Positions 1 to 10,227 of a stretch of DNA of 64,000 bases are shown here, piece after piece. Positions within the stretch are counted from its first letter, which is position 1. Every line of letters begins with the position of its first letter. Source of the stretch: Candidatus Obscuribacterales bacterium. GTDB taxonomy: Bacteria; Cyanobacteriota; Vampirovibrionia; Obscuribacterales; Obscuribacteraceae. Position numbers and translations under genes: made by a program. The stretch covers positions 1 through 64,000 of the forward strand of contig JAKFVQ010000019.1 in the NCBI GenBank assembly GCA_021732085.1. Reading direction: 5' to 3'. The notes below the pieces were generated by a model. It was not told the origin of the DNA. It saw nothing but the letters and a program-made list of their open reading frames with translations, and ran no database searches.

Positions 1-223
1 GAGCGGGGTAAGATTCCAGCGAAATTTTACTGACTGGGAGCGGGTAAGATTCCAGCGAAATTTTACCGACTGGGAGCGGGGTAAGATTCCAGCGAAATTT
101 TACCGACTGGGAGCGGGGTAAAGATTCCAGCGAAATTTTACCGACTGGGAGCCGGGTAAAGATTCCAGCGAAATTTTACCGACTGGGAGCCGGGTAAAGA
201 TTCCAGCGAAATTTTACCGACTG
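1..223. repeat. Tandem repeat array A, six hairpin-forming units of 36-38 bp
   Basis: Six head-to-tail units start at 1, 38, 74, 111, 149 and 187. Each has the skeleton GAGCGGGGTAA(A)GATTCC, AGCG, AAATTTTACCGACTGG. Within a unit the GTAA(A)GATT arm can pair imperfectly with AAATTTTAC, giving a short hairpin. Units differ by one-base indels in the G/A runs and by GAGCGG versus GAGCCG. The array is cut by the left window edge, so the total copy number is unknown. There are no variable spacers. Array B near 62114 has the same skeleton. Confidence 0.9.
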
Positions 224-534
224 CCGACCGACGGAGCGCCGAACTGACACTTGGAGCCATCCGGCGACTTGTCTATGCCCGAGTTGACCTGGTTCTTCCG
301 ACTATGTACTGAGAGCTCGTCTACGATTGGCTTCTAATCAGCCTCTTTTTTGATTTCAAAAATTAATGTTGGCATTTTCCCGTTGGGGTCGGGCGCTGCG
401 GCGGGTACTAATCAAGTGCTGAGCCTGTAGTGATATGGATGTCAAGTATTTGGGTATGGAGTCTTTGGCGATACACAGTCCTCTTAACGACGCGCGTTTG
501 AGTTTCACAGAACTCAAGTCGGAGGGGGCTGCTT
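224..534. other. Intergenic region before the giant secreted gene
   Basis: About 310 bases without a convincing gene. It holds the last partial copy of the repeat and then the untranslated region of the downstream gene. A weak GGCT/AGCC hairpin followed by six or more T lies near 329-351 and could end a transcript coming from the left. A strong Shine-Dalgarno run (GGAGGGGG) is at 521-528. Confidence 0.5.
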
Positions 535-3500
535 TTGTTTAAAATTCGAGGCTATCTTCAATTACTTCTTTCCGCCCAGCTTCTAGTCGGAGTTTGGGGT
601 TATACAGCTTCGGTGACCCAGGCATTTGCCGAGGGGTCCGGCTCAAACTCCAACACCACCCCGACACTGAACAATACTAGCGGTCTGACTGGAACGACGG
701 CTTCTCATGTTGGCGAACTAGACCTCTCTTCTACTGCAGCAACTATTTCAGGGGCTCTGCTTCCCGGCGCAGCTCAAGTCACCGTAGGAGGCGCTGCCAC
801 CACTTTCGACCATAACTCGATGTTGACTCCTGCGCAATACCTTGCGGCCATACAGTTCTTCAATGGTGGTCAAACGCTGACTATTGGCCAAAATGGAGCC
901 GCTTCCGGTGGAGTCGTGAACCTGACCGGCAACGGTAGCCTCGGCAATATTCTTGTTCCCACCGGTGTCAGTGGCATTTTGGACTTCGGCTCCATGCAAA
1001 ACATCAACCTTGCCGGAAGTCTGACCAACGGCGGTAATCTTTATCTAGTTTCTTCAAACCAGAGCGTCACCTCCGGTGTTTTGAGTGCTTTCAACATCAC
1101 CAACACCTCACTGATAAGCTCTATCGTTCCCCAAAGTCTCGGGCTCAATGGGCTGGTTTCAAACTTCAGCTTCACGCTCAACGCAATCAACAATATCGTC
1201 AATACCGGCACTATTTCGAGCGCCGGTTCATTGAACATGGTAGCGGGCAATCAAATCATCAACTCCAGCTTGAACAACTCGGTCTTGGCGAACATAAGTG
1301 CTGTTCGCGACGTGAACATGATTGCAGCCAACATCACTAATTCAGGTCAGATTGCGTCGGCACTGGCAAATATCAATGTAATGACGACCAATTTGATGAA
1401 CTCCGGCTTGCTGAATTCAGCAAAAGGTGACATCAGCGTCAGTAATCTAATTACAAACGTACTCGACATAAACAATGTCGGCGGTGTGATCCGAGCCCAA
1501 GATTCACTCGATTTTCTCAGTTCAAGCCGCTCGACTGCTTCCAAAATTTTGCTTGAGGGCGGTATCCTCGATGCAGAACGGATTTCCTTTACTGACCGCC
1601 GTGGTCTCGTATCCGTCGATGTTTCCGATATTTCTTCCAATGTTAGTTTCACTGCACGCAACGTAATTTTGAATGTTGCCGAAGGCACAGGTGGGTTGAA
1701 CCTGAGCGGGTTGAACAAATCCCGCTCGGTCGAACTTAGCTATTTTGGAAGCGGCGACGTAAAAACAACTGGCTTCAGGACTCGTGGTAACGACGTAAAC
1801 ATCATCACCAGTGGCGCTATCAACGTCACCGGCAACATCGTCACGACACCTGTTGGAAGTGGCGATGCTGGCTCGATTCTTTTGGAAGCCGGCGGCAATC
1901 TCTCTCTCAAGTCCCTTAATACAAGCGCCAGAAGCAATGGCGATGCCGGTGATATTTCACTTGTAACCGGCGGTAATCTTTCGACTGGGACATTGACAGC
2001 ACGTGGTGCTGGTGATGGCGCTGGCGGTGCAATCCTTGTCGTATCCGGTGGCAACATGAAGACTGGCGCCGTCAACAGTTCCGGTGCAGGAGATGGAGCC
2101 GGCGGTGACATATTCGGCGCGGCTGGCGGCAATATGCGCTTGGGCGCAATCACGACGGTTGGGTCAGGAGACGATGGCTCCGGTTCGCTTTTCCTGGCTG
2201 CCGGCGGCACATTACGTACGGGTGTAATTAATACAGGTTCGACCGGCGTGGCTGACGGTGGCGACGTCCACATCGAGGCTGGGTCGACACTGCGCACTGG
2301 CAACATAATTGCTAACGGATCCGGACAACTGTTCTCTGGTGACGGCGGTCAAATAACGCTTAGCAGCGGCAGTTCTTTGCAAACAGGCAGTATCAGCACA
2401 AACGGCGCTGGTATCAATGGTGATGGCGGAGATATTAGCCTAAAAGCCGGAACGACAATTAAAGCAGCCAACATTAATAGTATCGGCAGTGGCTTCGGCG
2501 ATGGCGGAGATGTAACCCTTTCCTCCGGAACTGGTATTACCACAGGTGACGTGAATGCCTCCGGCGGTGTATTGGGCCGCCCTGGCGATATCGAAATAAC
2601 TGCTGGAACCAGCGGGCATGGAAATGTCACGGTGAGCGGCATCACTGATAATGGACTGTTCGGTGGGGGAACCGTCACAATCACAACGCCTGGAACAATC
2701 AATGTCAGCGGAACCATCACAGCAATTAACGGAACCGTCACTCTAAACAGCAGTGACTACAATGTTGGCGATATTGATGTCGGTTCCGGCAGTATCCAAA
2801 TCAATCCTAATGGAAAGAACGATACCCCTATCGTTATCAATCTTTCTGACCTCACCAAATACGGTGAAGCCAATGTGGTCGTTGGTGGCGCCGAAGGCTT
2901 TAAGAACGATATCGTCATTAAGACCGATTGCAACCAATGTTTTAGCAATGTCTCCAGCGTCACGATTAATACGCAAGGAGACTATATTGCCAGCGGCACC
3001 ACGTTGACGCTTGACTCGAATCAGTCTTTCCATGTAAATGCAGGCGGAAACATTAGTACCGGTACCGTGAATGGCGGACAATCCGTTAGCTTTGTAGGCT
3101 CGGGCACCATCACGGTTGACGGTGCTATCAACATGCCTAATGGTAACGTTCAACTGTCTGGCAGCGGTTTTGACATATCCGCTCCCATTAATGCCGCTGG
3201 TGGGACCGTTTCGCTTTTGCCGATTGAGTCTACCACTATTAACGGCAATCAAGTCGGTAACATTTCAGCAAGCGTATTGAATATTGGTAACGGTCAAGCA
3301 TCGCAATCGGTTAGCTTGCAAGGGCAAACCAATTTGACCGGAATCCAAGGCGCTGTCAATGTCAATCTCGGTGGAGACTACAACACATCGGGCGCCAGCA
3401 TTCAGCTCGGCGACAATACATCTTATGTCGTAAACGCAGGCAATATTTACAGTGGCGCTGTTACAGGCGGAGCTGCAGTCGTAATGAATTCGCAGCAAGA

Positions 3501-6189
3501 GCTTTCCGTCACTGGTGATATCTTCACGACTCGCGGTCCAATTGTTTTGAACGGCGATCTTAGCAATTCTGGCGCTCCAGTAACTTTTGCTCCCGGCATT
3601 AACATCACGGGCTTATCCATTTCTGTAACCTCAATTGGTGGCGATCTGACAAGCGGTGCCAATTTGAAATCATTGAATGCAGAAATCGCAATGTATTCCG
3701 GCGGCGCGCTGAACCTTTTGGATAATTCCAGTGTCTCTGCCAGAACAGATGTTTCGCTTCGCGCGATGGGTGATATCGAGCTTGGTTCATCAGGCGGATC
3801 CGGCGTTGCCATATCAGCTGGCGGCTTAAGCTCCGGTATTGATCCATTCGGACGCACAGGAACATTCGCTTCCGGTGATGCCGTCTCGGCAGGCAACATC
3901 ACTATTAATGGATATATGGACGGCTCGGGTTCCGGCGACCTAAACGTCGGGAAGAACACAACAATCGTTGCGGCGGGCAATGGAAGCAAGGGCGGAAACC
4001 TTACCTTGCTCAGTGGCGGCGATCTTAATGTCGAAGATAACACTAAAATTGGTGCCTTCGGTGGTGACCTCTCGCTCGGTGCCTGGGGCAGTATTGAAAT
4101 AGACGGAAGTACGCTGGTCTCTGCGGCTACGGATAATCAAACTGCTGGCGGATCCTATGTCGGTGGTCGCATGGCGATTGTGGCTGGTCTTCCTGATATG
4201 AAAGTCGCTGAGGTGCTCGGCACTATTGCCTCAAACAGAAGCTCAGCAAACACGCAAACTGCTGGCTATGACTTGACTGGCAATACAATAAACAGCACCG
4301 GCGGTTCGGCAATCGAATTGGTTTTCGATGACAAAGATCTCAAAACTCTGACCTCAAATAACATTGTGTTGAGTGGCGGGGTGCTATTCCTCGATCCGCC
4401 ACCTGATCCGACCATTCCCCATACCGTAACTATTTCCGGTACTTCCATTAATGTATTCGGTCCTACAATTACAGCTGCGCCTGGTGGCGTCGGTGGTAAT
4501 ACAGGTAATGTCGGCGGCGTCGTCAATCCTCCTGTTGTTGTCGTTCCAGGAGGCACGACCGGCGGTGCTACAGGTGGAACCACAGGCGGCACAACCGGTG
4601 GCGGCACAACCGGTGGCGGGACAACCGGCACGATTCCGGTATTGCCGGGCGGCGGCACCACAATTGGTAGTACCGTCCTTGGAGTTCCCACAAGCGTAGT
4701 AAATCCTAACGACACTACTGCTCGCACAGCAAACACATCGTCCCAGCAGCAGCAATCAACACTGGGAATCAGTTTCAACGGTAATTCGCCGCTTGGAACG
4801 GACACTCTGGATGATGATACAACTCAGCCCAGCATGAGGCAGTCATTGTTCTGTTCACGCCTTCAGGTCTTGAAACCCAATGACGAAGTTGATGATGACA
4901 GCTGGATTATCGCATCAGGCAGCTGCGAACCGTTTACCTTCGAAGAGCATGACGGTTCGTTGATTGTTGGCTCTGGACCTGCAAAATTGGCTCCGGCATC
5001 TGATCGCACCTTGCTACTTAAGGAAGGAAAGATTCTTGTAGTAACAGTGGATCGCATTCACGTGGTGCGCACGCCGCTCTGCAATATCACGATTCCGGTT
5101 AACACAGCCACTGTCGTCGAGGTTGATCCCAAAACTAATCTGGTCCGAATCGCAGACCTTGCCGGTGGCAAGACTTCCGTCACGATTTGCAGAAACGACG
5201 AGACCTTTATTCTTTCTGCAGCTCCCGGAGAGCAGCTCATACTCGGTGAGTCCGGCGTTATTGACACTGCCTTCTCACAGCTGAATGTACCTAATGTTTC
5301 ATACGAAAAGGTCGCAGCCTGGCAGATCGAAATGTCTGGATTGCGCGGTCAAAAACTGAAATTCGATCGTAATCAAATGGCGCTTGCTGAGCCTCTTTTG
5401 AATTGCAGCAATCGTTGCGTCAATCAAATTCAAAATCGGCGCATTGAGCAACTTCTCCAAAGCATGAAGACCGATGAAACCATTCTTAAAACGATGGGCA
5501 ACCAAGGCAAAGGCAAGCAGCTCATTGAAAGCGAGTTGCCTGAGGCTATCAGCAAGCTAAGACCAATTAGTTTTGAGACTGGAGCCGCTGTCGAAGATCC
5601 TGGATTCGGCCTCGCCAGCATCAATGTCGGCGGAGCGCTGGTTAAATACGTCGGGAAATGCAAGGTTTCGCTTGCAAGCCCAGGTCTGCTGCATCTGCAG
5701 GACGGCGAAATTCTAGTTCACGCACAAAAGACGACTGTCGTGAAAGCTGGCGCCAGCCATATTGAAGTGAAAGCTGGTTCGATGGCGACCATTGCTTCTC
5801 GTGATGGAATGGTCACGGTGCGCAATCTGTTCGAGAAGAAGCGCACAAGCATTTCTGCATCAGTTGCAGGAAAGAAAAATGTGGGAGTACAGATTGGTCA
5901 GGAATTGATCGTCGGACCCAAAGGGTTGCCTCTGTATCGCGCGCTCAGCGCCGATCCTGTTGGTCGCCGTCGTATGCGAAATATTGACCTGCCAACGGGA
6001 CATTCTTGCTATTCCTCTGAAGTGTCCCTTACTTCTCTGCTCCAGAACTCGCCCGTATTGGCTCACCTAATCCGTAGTACAGGTGATGAGGATCGCGCCA
6101 TTGCTGGTCGCATAGCCAAAGCTGCTGTCTGCCTAACCATCGTTACCCAAGGGCACGGCAACTACACAATGCATGGCAGCCAGGAATAG
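535..6189 (+). CDS. Giant secreted haemagglutinin-like protein with two C-terminal FecR-like domains
   Basis: This 1884-residue protein starts at TTG 535, six bases after a GGAGGGGG ribosome binding site. Residues 1-32 look like a Sec signal peptide. Residues about 40-1330 are rich in Gly, Ser, Asn and Thr in short irregular repeats (GGNxxxG, SGGxI), typical of a parallel beta-helix like filamentous haemagglutinins. A Gly/Thr (GGTTGG) linker lies near 1345-1370. Two FecR-like beta domains follow, near 1490-1600 and 1715-1800, then a helical tail module at about 1805-1875. I saw no two-partner-secretion domain at the N-terminus, no autotransporter barrel and no neighbouring TpsB gene. It is probably a cell-surface or matrix protein. 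The C-terminal modules recur in the sensor kinase at 48350-52075. Confidence 0.8.
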   Translation: MFKIRGYLQLLLSAQLLVGVWGYTASVTQAFAEGSGSNSNTTPTLNNTSGLTGTTASHVGELDLSSTAATISGALLPGAAQVTVGGAATTFDHNSMLTPAQYLAAIQFFNGGQTLTIGQNGAASGGVVNLTGNGSLGNILVPTGVSGILDFGSMQNINLAGSLTNGGNLYLVSSNQSVTSGVLSAFNITNTSLISSIVPQSLGLNGLVSNFSFTLNAINNIVNTGTISSAGSLNMVAGNQIINSSLNNSVLANISAVRDVNMIAANITNSGQIASALANINVMTTNLMNSGLLNSAKGDISVSNLITNVLDINNVGGVIRAQDSLDFLSSSRSTASKILLEGGILDAERISFTDRRGLVSVDVSDISSNVSFTARNVILNVAEGTGGLNLSGLNKSRSVELSYFGSGDVKTTGFRTRGNDVNIITSGAINVTGNIVTTPVGSGDAGSILLEAGGNLSLKSLNTSARSNGDAGDISLVTGGNLSTGTLTARGAGDGAGGAILVVSGGNMKTGAVNSSGAGDGAGGDIFGAAGGNMRLGAITTVGSGDDGSGSLFLAAGGTLRTGVINTGSTGVADGGDVHIEAGSTLRTGNIIANGSGQLFSGDGGQITLSSGSSLQTGSISTNGAGINGDGGDISLKAGTTIKAANINSIGSGFGDGGDVTLSSGTGITTGDVNASGGVLGRPGDIEITAGTSGHGNVTVSGITDNGLFGGGTVTITTPGTINVSGTITAINGTVTLNSSDYNVGDIDVGSGSIQINPNGKNDTPIVINLSDLTKYGEANVVVGGAEGFKNDIVIKTDCNQCFSNVSSVTINTQGDYIASGTTLTLDSNQSFHVNAGGNISTGTVNGGQSVSFVGSGTITVDGAINMPNGNVQLSGSGFDISAPINAAGGTVSLLPIESTTINGNQVGNISASVLNIGNGQASQSVSLQGQTNLTGIQGAVNVNLGGDYNTSGASIQLGDNTSYVVNAGNIYSGAVTGGAAVVMNSQQELSVTGDIFTTRGPIVLNGDLSNSGAPVTFAPGINITGLSISVTSIGGDLTSGANLKSLNAEIAMYSGGALNLLDNSSVSARTDVSLRAMGDIELGSSGGSGVAISAGGLSSGIDPFGRTGTFASGDAVSAGNITINGYMDGSGSGDLNVGKNTTIVAAGNGSKGGNLTLLSGGDLNVEDNTKIGAFGGDLSLGAWGSIEIDGSTLVSAATDNQTAGGSYVGGRMAIVAGLPDMKVAEVLGTIASNRSSANTQTAGYDLTGNTINSTGGSAIELVFDDKDLKTLTSNNIVLSGGVLFLDPPPDPTIPHTVTISGTSINVFGPTITAAPGGVGGNTGNVGGVVNPPVVVVPGGTTGGATGGTTGGTTGGGTTGGGTTGTIPVLPGGGTTIGSTVLGVPTSVVNPNDTTARTANTSSQQQQSTLGISFNGNSPLGTDTLDDDTTQPSMRQSLFCSRLQVLKPNDEVDDDSWIIASGSCEPFTFEEHDGSLIVGSGPAKLAPASDRTLLLKEGKILVVTVDRIHVVRTPLCNITIPVNTATVVEVDPKTNLVRIADLAGGKTSVTICRNDETFILSAAPGEQLILGESGVIDTAFSQLNVPNVSYEKVAAWQIEMSGLRGQKLKFDRNQMALAEPLLNCSNRCVNQIQNRRIEQLLQSMKTDETILKTMGNQGKGKQLIESELPEAISKLRPISFETGAAVEDPGFGLASINVGGALVKYVGKCKVSLASPGLLHLQDGEILVHAQKTTVVKAGASHIEVKAGSMATIASRDGMVTVRNLFEKKRTSISASVAGKKNVGVQIGQELIVGPKGLPLYRALSADPVGRRRMRNIDLPTGHSCYSSEVSLTSLLQNSPVLAHLIRSTGDEDRAIAGRIAKAAVCLTIVTQGHGNYTMHGSQE

Positions 6190-6194
6190 CGCCG

Positions 6195-7355
6195 CTAATC
6201 CTCGGTTGAGTCTTCTTCCTCGTCCGATTCTGCAAGGTCTTGGTCGTCATCTTCCAATTCATCATTGCCAGACTTACGGAACTCCGTCAGATCCTGCCTG
6301 CCCTTTCTCTTTGAACTGGAGCGAAAGCGCTCGTTCAAGCGAGGAAGCACGCGAGCTTTGGCATGTCCGCCCACAATTTTTTTTGTTGCAGCATCGACTT
6401 TTGAACTGGTTTCTTTTTTTATGTTTTTCGCAGTCTGGGCATCAGCCATGATGGCACAATAACTAACGTAGCGGGACTCTGCAATCTTGCTATGTTCACT
6501 TTCCAGAGTCTCAAGAACCTTGCAGCCATCCTCGACCAAATGCTGGCAGTTGGAGAATTTGCACTTTGGTGCCAGTTCAATAATCTCTGGAAACTGCCAG
6601 GCAACATCAGCTGGCTCAGGGTATTCCAGTTCTCCTATATTGAAGCCTGGCGTATCAATAATCCATCCCGATTGCAGATGTGGCGGATGATTTTTCTCAA
6701 ACAACGGCACTTTGTAAAGTTCGCTATATGTAGTTGTATGACGACCTACGAGCAAGTCTTCGTTTATATCTACCTTAAGTTCGAGCTCTGGAATGAGTAG
6801 ATTTATGATGCTCGACTTACCTACACCTGATGGTCCAATAAGTGCCGAAGTCTTTGCCGTCACACGGTTTTTGAGCTCCTCTATTCCTTGTCCGGTTTTT
6901 GCTGAAAGAAAAAGAATTTTGTATCCCAACGGTTCATAAATGTTTCGTAAAGCCGTCATCTCGTCCTTTTCGGCGAGATCGCACTTATTCAAACAGATGA
7001 AACTCCTGAAGTGCTCTAGCTCTAGCTGCAATTGGACTAGATAACGATCACATAATAATGAGTTCCATTCCGGCTGATGGATGGCCTGTACAATGAAGAC
7101 CTGATCCAGATTGGCGATGAATGGTCTGGTCAGCAGATTCTTGCGTGGAAGCCTTGCACTAATAACTGCAGTACCGCGTTCAGTTTCGGATAAGGCGGGC
7201 TCGACTTCGTCGAGATCAACGAGGTCGCCAGCGAAGATGGCTACGCCTTCCTTCTTCAAACGAGCCCGGACCGGACACTGGAATATGGCATTCAGCTCAT
7301 CCGAATGCACAAGATATCCACCAGCGTGCCTTCTAAGAACCCTTCCTGAGATCAA
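6195..7355 (-). CDS. rsgA: Ribosome small subunit biogenesis GTPase RsgA
   Basis: This GTPase acts late in 30S subunit maturation. It shows the circularly permuted G-motif order of the family: NKCD (G4, residues 123-126), SAKTG (G5, 151-155), GPSGVGKSS (G1, 174-182), then HTTT and DTPG (G3, 234-237). An OB-fold-like region precedes the G domain. A zinc knuckle follows, with Cys265, Cys270, His272 and Cys278. At 386 residues it is longer than usual because of a Lys/Arg-rich stretch and a very acidic tail (about 340-386). The start is TTG 7355, preceded by GGAG on the minus strand. It is divergent from typA, with about 107 bases between them. Confidence 0.95.
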   Translation of the reverse strand: MISGRVLRRHAGGYLVHSDELNAIFQCPVRARLKKEGVAIFAGDLVDLDEVEPALSETERGTAVISARLPRKNLLTRPFIANLDQVFIVQAIHQPEWNSLLCDRYLVQLQLELEHFRSFICLNKCDLAEKDEMTALRNIYEPLGYKILFLSAKTGQGIEELKNRVTAKTSALIGPSGVGKSSIINLLIPELELKVDINEDLLVGRHTTTYSELYKVPLFEKNHPPHLQSGWIIDTPGFNIGELEYPEPADVAWQFPEIIELAPKCKFSNCQHLVEDGCKVLETLESEHSKIAESRYVSYCAIMADAQTAKNIKKETSSKVDAATKKIVGGHAKARVLPRLNERFRSSSKRKGRQDLTEFRKSGNDELEDDDQDLAESDEEEDSTED

Positions 7356-7462
7356 CTCTATCTCCGATTCCCAATCCGAAAATCAATATAAGACCGACAA
7401 CGACGAGTTACTGATGCCATCAAGGCACTAACAGCATACAATACTAAAGCGAGTAAAACGTA

Positions 7463-9304
7463 ATGGCGACCCAGCTAATGGAAAAAAACATGGAATCCAC
7501 CACAAGTAAGCAGAAGAACTCTGCTGTCGATCACATTCGCAATATTGCGATTATTGCCCACGTCGACCACGGTAAAACGACCTTGGTTGATGGATTCCTT
7601 CATCAGACGGGAGTTTTCCGCGAGAACCAAGAAGTGGACACCTGCGTCATGGACTCCAACGAACTGGAGCGTGAGCGCGGTATCACAATTCTGGCAAAGA
7701 ATACAGCCATCGAATATCAGAAGCACCTTTTGAACATCGTCGATACCCCTGGGCACGCTGATTTCGGTGGCGAGGTCGAGCGTATTTTGGGGATGGTTGA
7801 TTCAGCCCTCCTCATCGTCGACGCAGCCGAAGGTCCGATGCCTCAAACGAGATTCGTTTTACGCAAGGCGCTGGAAAAAGGTCTTTGTCCAATCGTTGTG
7901 ATCAACAAAATTGACCGTCCGAACATTGATCCGCACGTCGCAGTGGACAAAGTTTTCGATCTGTTCGTAGAGCTTGGTGCCAATAATAAGCAATTGGATT
8001 TCCCTTATGTATTCGCCTCCGGGGTCAAAGGTTTCGCCAAACACAAAATGGAAGACGAAGATGTCGATCTTCGCCCCCTGCTGGACCTTATCATCAAGCA
8101 CTGTCCGCCTCCCTCGGGCGATTCAGAGGCACCCTTGCAAATGCAAGTCAGCATTCTGGACTACAGTGAATATCTCGGTCGTATAGCCATTGGACGTATC
8201 TACAACGGCGTAATGAATGACGGTCAGCAAGTCGTGCTTATTAAGGATGGCGATCAAATGACCAGGGGAAGAATTAGCAAGCTTCTCAAATTCCAGGGCT
8301 TGAAGCGCTATGAAGCAAGCAACGCATCTGCCGGTGAAATCGTGGCAATCGCAGGGTTCGCTAACGCGAATGTCGGTGACACTATCAGCAATTCAGATGC
8401 ACCATCAGCGCTACCACGCATTGAAGTTGATGAGCCGACTATGAAAATGTCCTTCCTTGTGAATGACAGCCCATTTGCCGGTCAAGAAGGGAAGTTCGTC
8501 ACTTCTCGCCATTTGCGAGATCGCCTTATAAGAGAACTAGAAACTAACGTGTCCTTGCGTGTTGAAGAAACAGACAGCACCGATACCTTCCTCGTCAGCG
8601 GTCGCGGCGAGCTTCACCTGGGCATCTTAATTGAAACAATGCGTCGTGAAGGCTATGAATTCCAGGTCTCCCGTCCTGAAGTTATCGTCAAAAATGTCGA
8701 TGACAAAGTGCTCGAGCCTTACGAAAAATTGATTATTGATGTTCCTGAAGAGTTCATGGGTTCAGTGATTCAAGAACTTGGACCGCGCCGTGCTGAGCTG
8801 CAGAATATGCATGTCGATCGCGGTCAGGGTCTCCTGGAATTCGTGGTGCCAACCCGCGGATTGTTGGGCTTCCGCAGCGAGTTCCTGCGACTCACCAAAG
8901 GCAACGGTGTCATGAATCATGCCTTCCATGAGTTCAAAGACTGGTCAGGCGATATTGCGCGCCAGCGCAATGGAGCCCTTATTGCTTGGGAAGAAGGCGT
9001 TGCAACCGGTTATGCTTTAGCGGGCGCCGAAGATCGCGGCGTATTCTTCATTTCTCCTGGCGTCCGTGTTTACGGTGGCATGATTGTCGGCGAATACACC
9101 CGCTCTCAAGACCTGGACATCAACGTTTGCAAGACCAAGAAACTTACGAACATGCGGGCAGCTGGAAGCGACACTCTCGTCACACTGCAAGCTCCACGTG
9201 AAATGGTTCTTGAGAAATGTTTGGAGTGGATTCACGACGACGAATTGGTCGAAGTAACTCCTCAAACCATAAGAATGCGCAAACGCCAGCTTTCTCGCCG
9301 CTAA
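7463..9304 (+). CDS. typA: Translational GTPase TypA/BipA
   Basis: A ribosome-associated GTPase of the elongation factor family, linked to stress and low-temperature ribosome assembly. G motifs are clear: AHVDHGKT (32-39), RGIT (72-75), DTPG (94-97) and NKID (148-151). They are followed by beta-barrel, EF-G-like III/V and TypA-specific C-terminal regions. The length of 613 residues is normal for the family, with about 20 extra residues at the N-terminus. ATG 7463 is the first start; an internal ATG at residue 7 or 10 is possible because the ribosome binding site is weak. The Rieske gene follows after 12 bases and is probably co-transcribed. Confidence 0.95.
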   Translation: MATQLMEKNMESTTSKQKNSAVDHIRNIAIIAHVDHGKTTLVDGFLHQTGVFRENQEVDTCVMDSNELERERGITILAKNTAIEYQKHLLNIVDTPGHADFGGEVERILGMVDSALLIVDAAEGPMPQTRFVLRKALEKGLCPIVVINKIDRPNIDPHVAVDKVFDLFVELGANNKQLDFPYVFASGVKGFAKHKMEDEDVDLRPLLDLIIKHCPPPSGDSEAPLQMQVSILDYSEYLGRIAIGRIYNGVMNDGQQVVLIKDGDQMTRGRISKLLKFQGLKRYEASNASAGEIVAIAGFANANVGDTISNSDAPSALPRIEVDEPTMKMSFLVNDSPFAGQEGKFVTSRHLRDRLIRELETNVSLRVEETDSTDTFLVSGRGELHLGILIETMRREGYEFQVSRPEVIVKNVDDKVLEPYEKLIIDVPEEFMGSVIQELGPRRAELQNMHVDRGQGLLEFVVPTRGLLGFRSEFLRLTKGNGVMNHAFHEFKDWSGDIARQRNGALIAWEEGVATGYALAGAEDRGVFFISPGVRVYGGMIVGEYTRSQDLDINVCKTKKLTNMRAAGSDTLVTLQAPREMVLEKCLEWIHDDELVEVTPQTIRMRKRQLSRR

Positions 9305-9316
9305 GGGGGGCGATGG

Positions 9317-9625
9317 ATGCTCGGATATGTCAGAGTAGCCAGCGTAAAAGATATCGCACCCGGTAAATGCCTTGCAGTTGAAGCCGGCGGCAACAAGATT
9401 GTGCTGGTCAACGCCGGCGGCAATATCTATGCGCTGGAAGACTCTTGCTCTCACCTGGGTGCGCCGCTTTCGCTCGGTTTTGTGGCGAAGGACAGCATCG
9501 CCTGCGAGTGGCACGGGGCTTGCTTCGATTTGAAAACTGGCGAGGCGCTCTCTGCCCCGGCTAAAGAAGCTGTGCCGGTCTTCGAGATCCGCATAGTAAA
9601 TGAGGAAATCGAGGTCCTAGTCTAA
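9317..9625 (+). CDS. Rieske [2Fe-2S] ferredoxin-like protein
   Basis: A small soluble Rieske protein of 102 residues, of the type serving as electron carrier for dioxygenases or nitrite reductase-like enzymes. The cluster ligands are visible as C44-S-H46 and C63-E-W-H66 in the usual CxHx(16)CxxH spacing. No signal peptide or membrane anchor is present, so it is cytoplasmic rather than a cytochrome bc/b6f subunit. The start ATG 9317 has a GGGGGG ribosome binding site seven bases upstream. It lies 12 bases behind typA. No partner oxygenase is adjacent, so its redox partner is unknown. Confidence 0.9.
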   Translation: MLGYVRVASVKDIAPGKCLAVEAGGNKIVLVNAGGNIYALEDSCSHLGAPLSLGFVAKDSIACEWHGACFDLKTGEALSAPAKEAVPVFEIRIVNEEIEVLV

Positions 9626-9688
9626 GACTGCAGCTAAATTGTGTCGGACGGGTACAACTCAAATAAGTGACCCACAGGTGCCGATACC

Positions 9689-10180
9689 ATGAAAATTCCG
9701 GCTTCGCTCAAACAAAAAATGTATGTGGTTGTAGCGCTTGGAGCTCTGTCTCCGACGCAGGCCGAAGCGCAAAGTGCAGCAAGCCCTGATTCCTCGTCAA
9801 ATTCAGAATACGCGAATCGTCCAATTCCGCGCGGACTGAGATCTTCTTATGAGCGCCCAGAGGCAAGATTTCGAGAGTTGAAGCGAATGCTGGAGCGCAG
9901 AGCAGCCGCTAACGGTCCCACTGCCGACAGTTCGGATTCAGCGTGGTCCGCCCAGCATAGCAACAGAACCGGTCAGCAGGCGACACCTGTCGGTCGAAAA
10001 ACTGCAAAAACCGGTGCTCCGATTTCCAGCGGAGATGGGACTACTGCAGCTGGAACTAAAGGAGTTGTTTCTCAAAACGCGGGAAAAACACCGCTACCCG
10101 GATTGCAAAACGCTCTGGAACAATCTGACCAGCGAATTCCAAAATTAAAAGACCCCTGCTACGGCTGTGGTCGCGGATAG
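9689..10180 (+). CDS. Putative MNIO-RiPP precursor 1, exported, ends in CYGCGRG
   Basis: I do not recognise a named family. The 163-residue protein starts with a signal-peptide-like segment (MKIPASLKQKMY then a hydrophobic core, with an AEA-Q cleavage-like site near 25-28). Next come a Ser/Asn-rich stretch, an Arg-rich probable helix (about 55-72), a Ser/Gly/Thr-rich linker and the terminus CYGCGRG. The only two cysteines are C157 and C160. The gene 47 bases downstream encodes a paralogue sharing the same beginning (MKIPxSLKxKMY..ALGA) and the same CxxCGRG end while the middle differs. A DUF692/MNIO enzyme gene follows. The architecture of signal peptide, linker and terminal cysteines therefore suggests a ribosomally made peptide modified on its cysteines. 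This is inference. Confidence 0.65.
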   Translation: MKIPASLKQKMYVVVALGALSPTQAEAQSAASPDSSSNSEYANRPIPRGLRSSYERPEARFRELKRMLERRAAANGPTADSSDSAWSAQHSNRTGQQATPVGRKTAKTGAPISSGDGTTAAGTKGVVSQNAGKTPLPGLQNALEQSDQRIPKLKDPCYGCGRG

Positions 10181-10227
10181 AAGAAATTACGTTAGAGATG
10201 AGAGCCTTATTTAATTGGAGATTTGAA

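Noticed and set aside
1-223. CRISPR array
   Set aside because: Units are contiguous and nearly identical, without variable spacers, and no cas genes are nearby. The same applies to 62114-62413.
1740-2306. Proline-rich minus-strand frames inside the giant gene (also 2349-2741, 3447-4043, 4266-4805)
   Set aside because: They are shadows of the Gly/Thr/Asn-rich coding strand, with no ribosome binding sites.
535-6189. Two-partner secretion exoprotein
   Set aside because: No TPS-type N-terminal domain and no TpsB transporter gene beside it.
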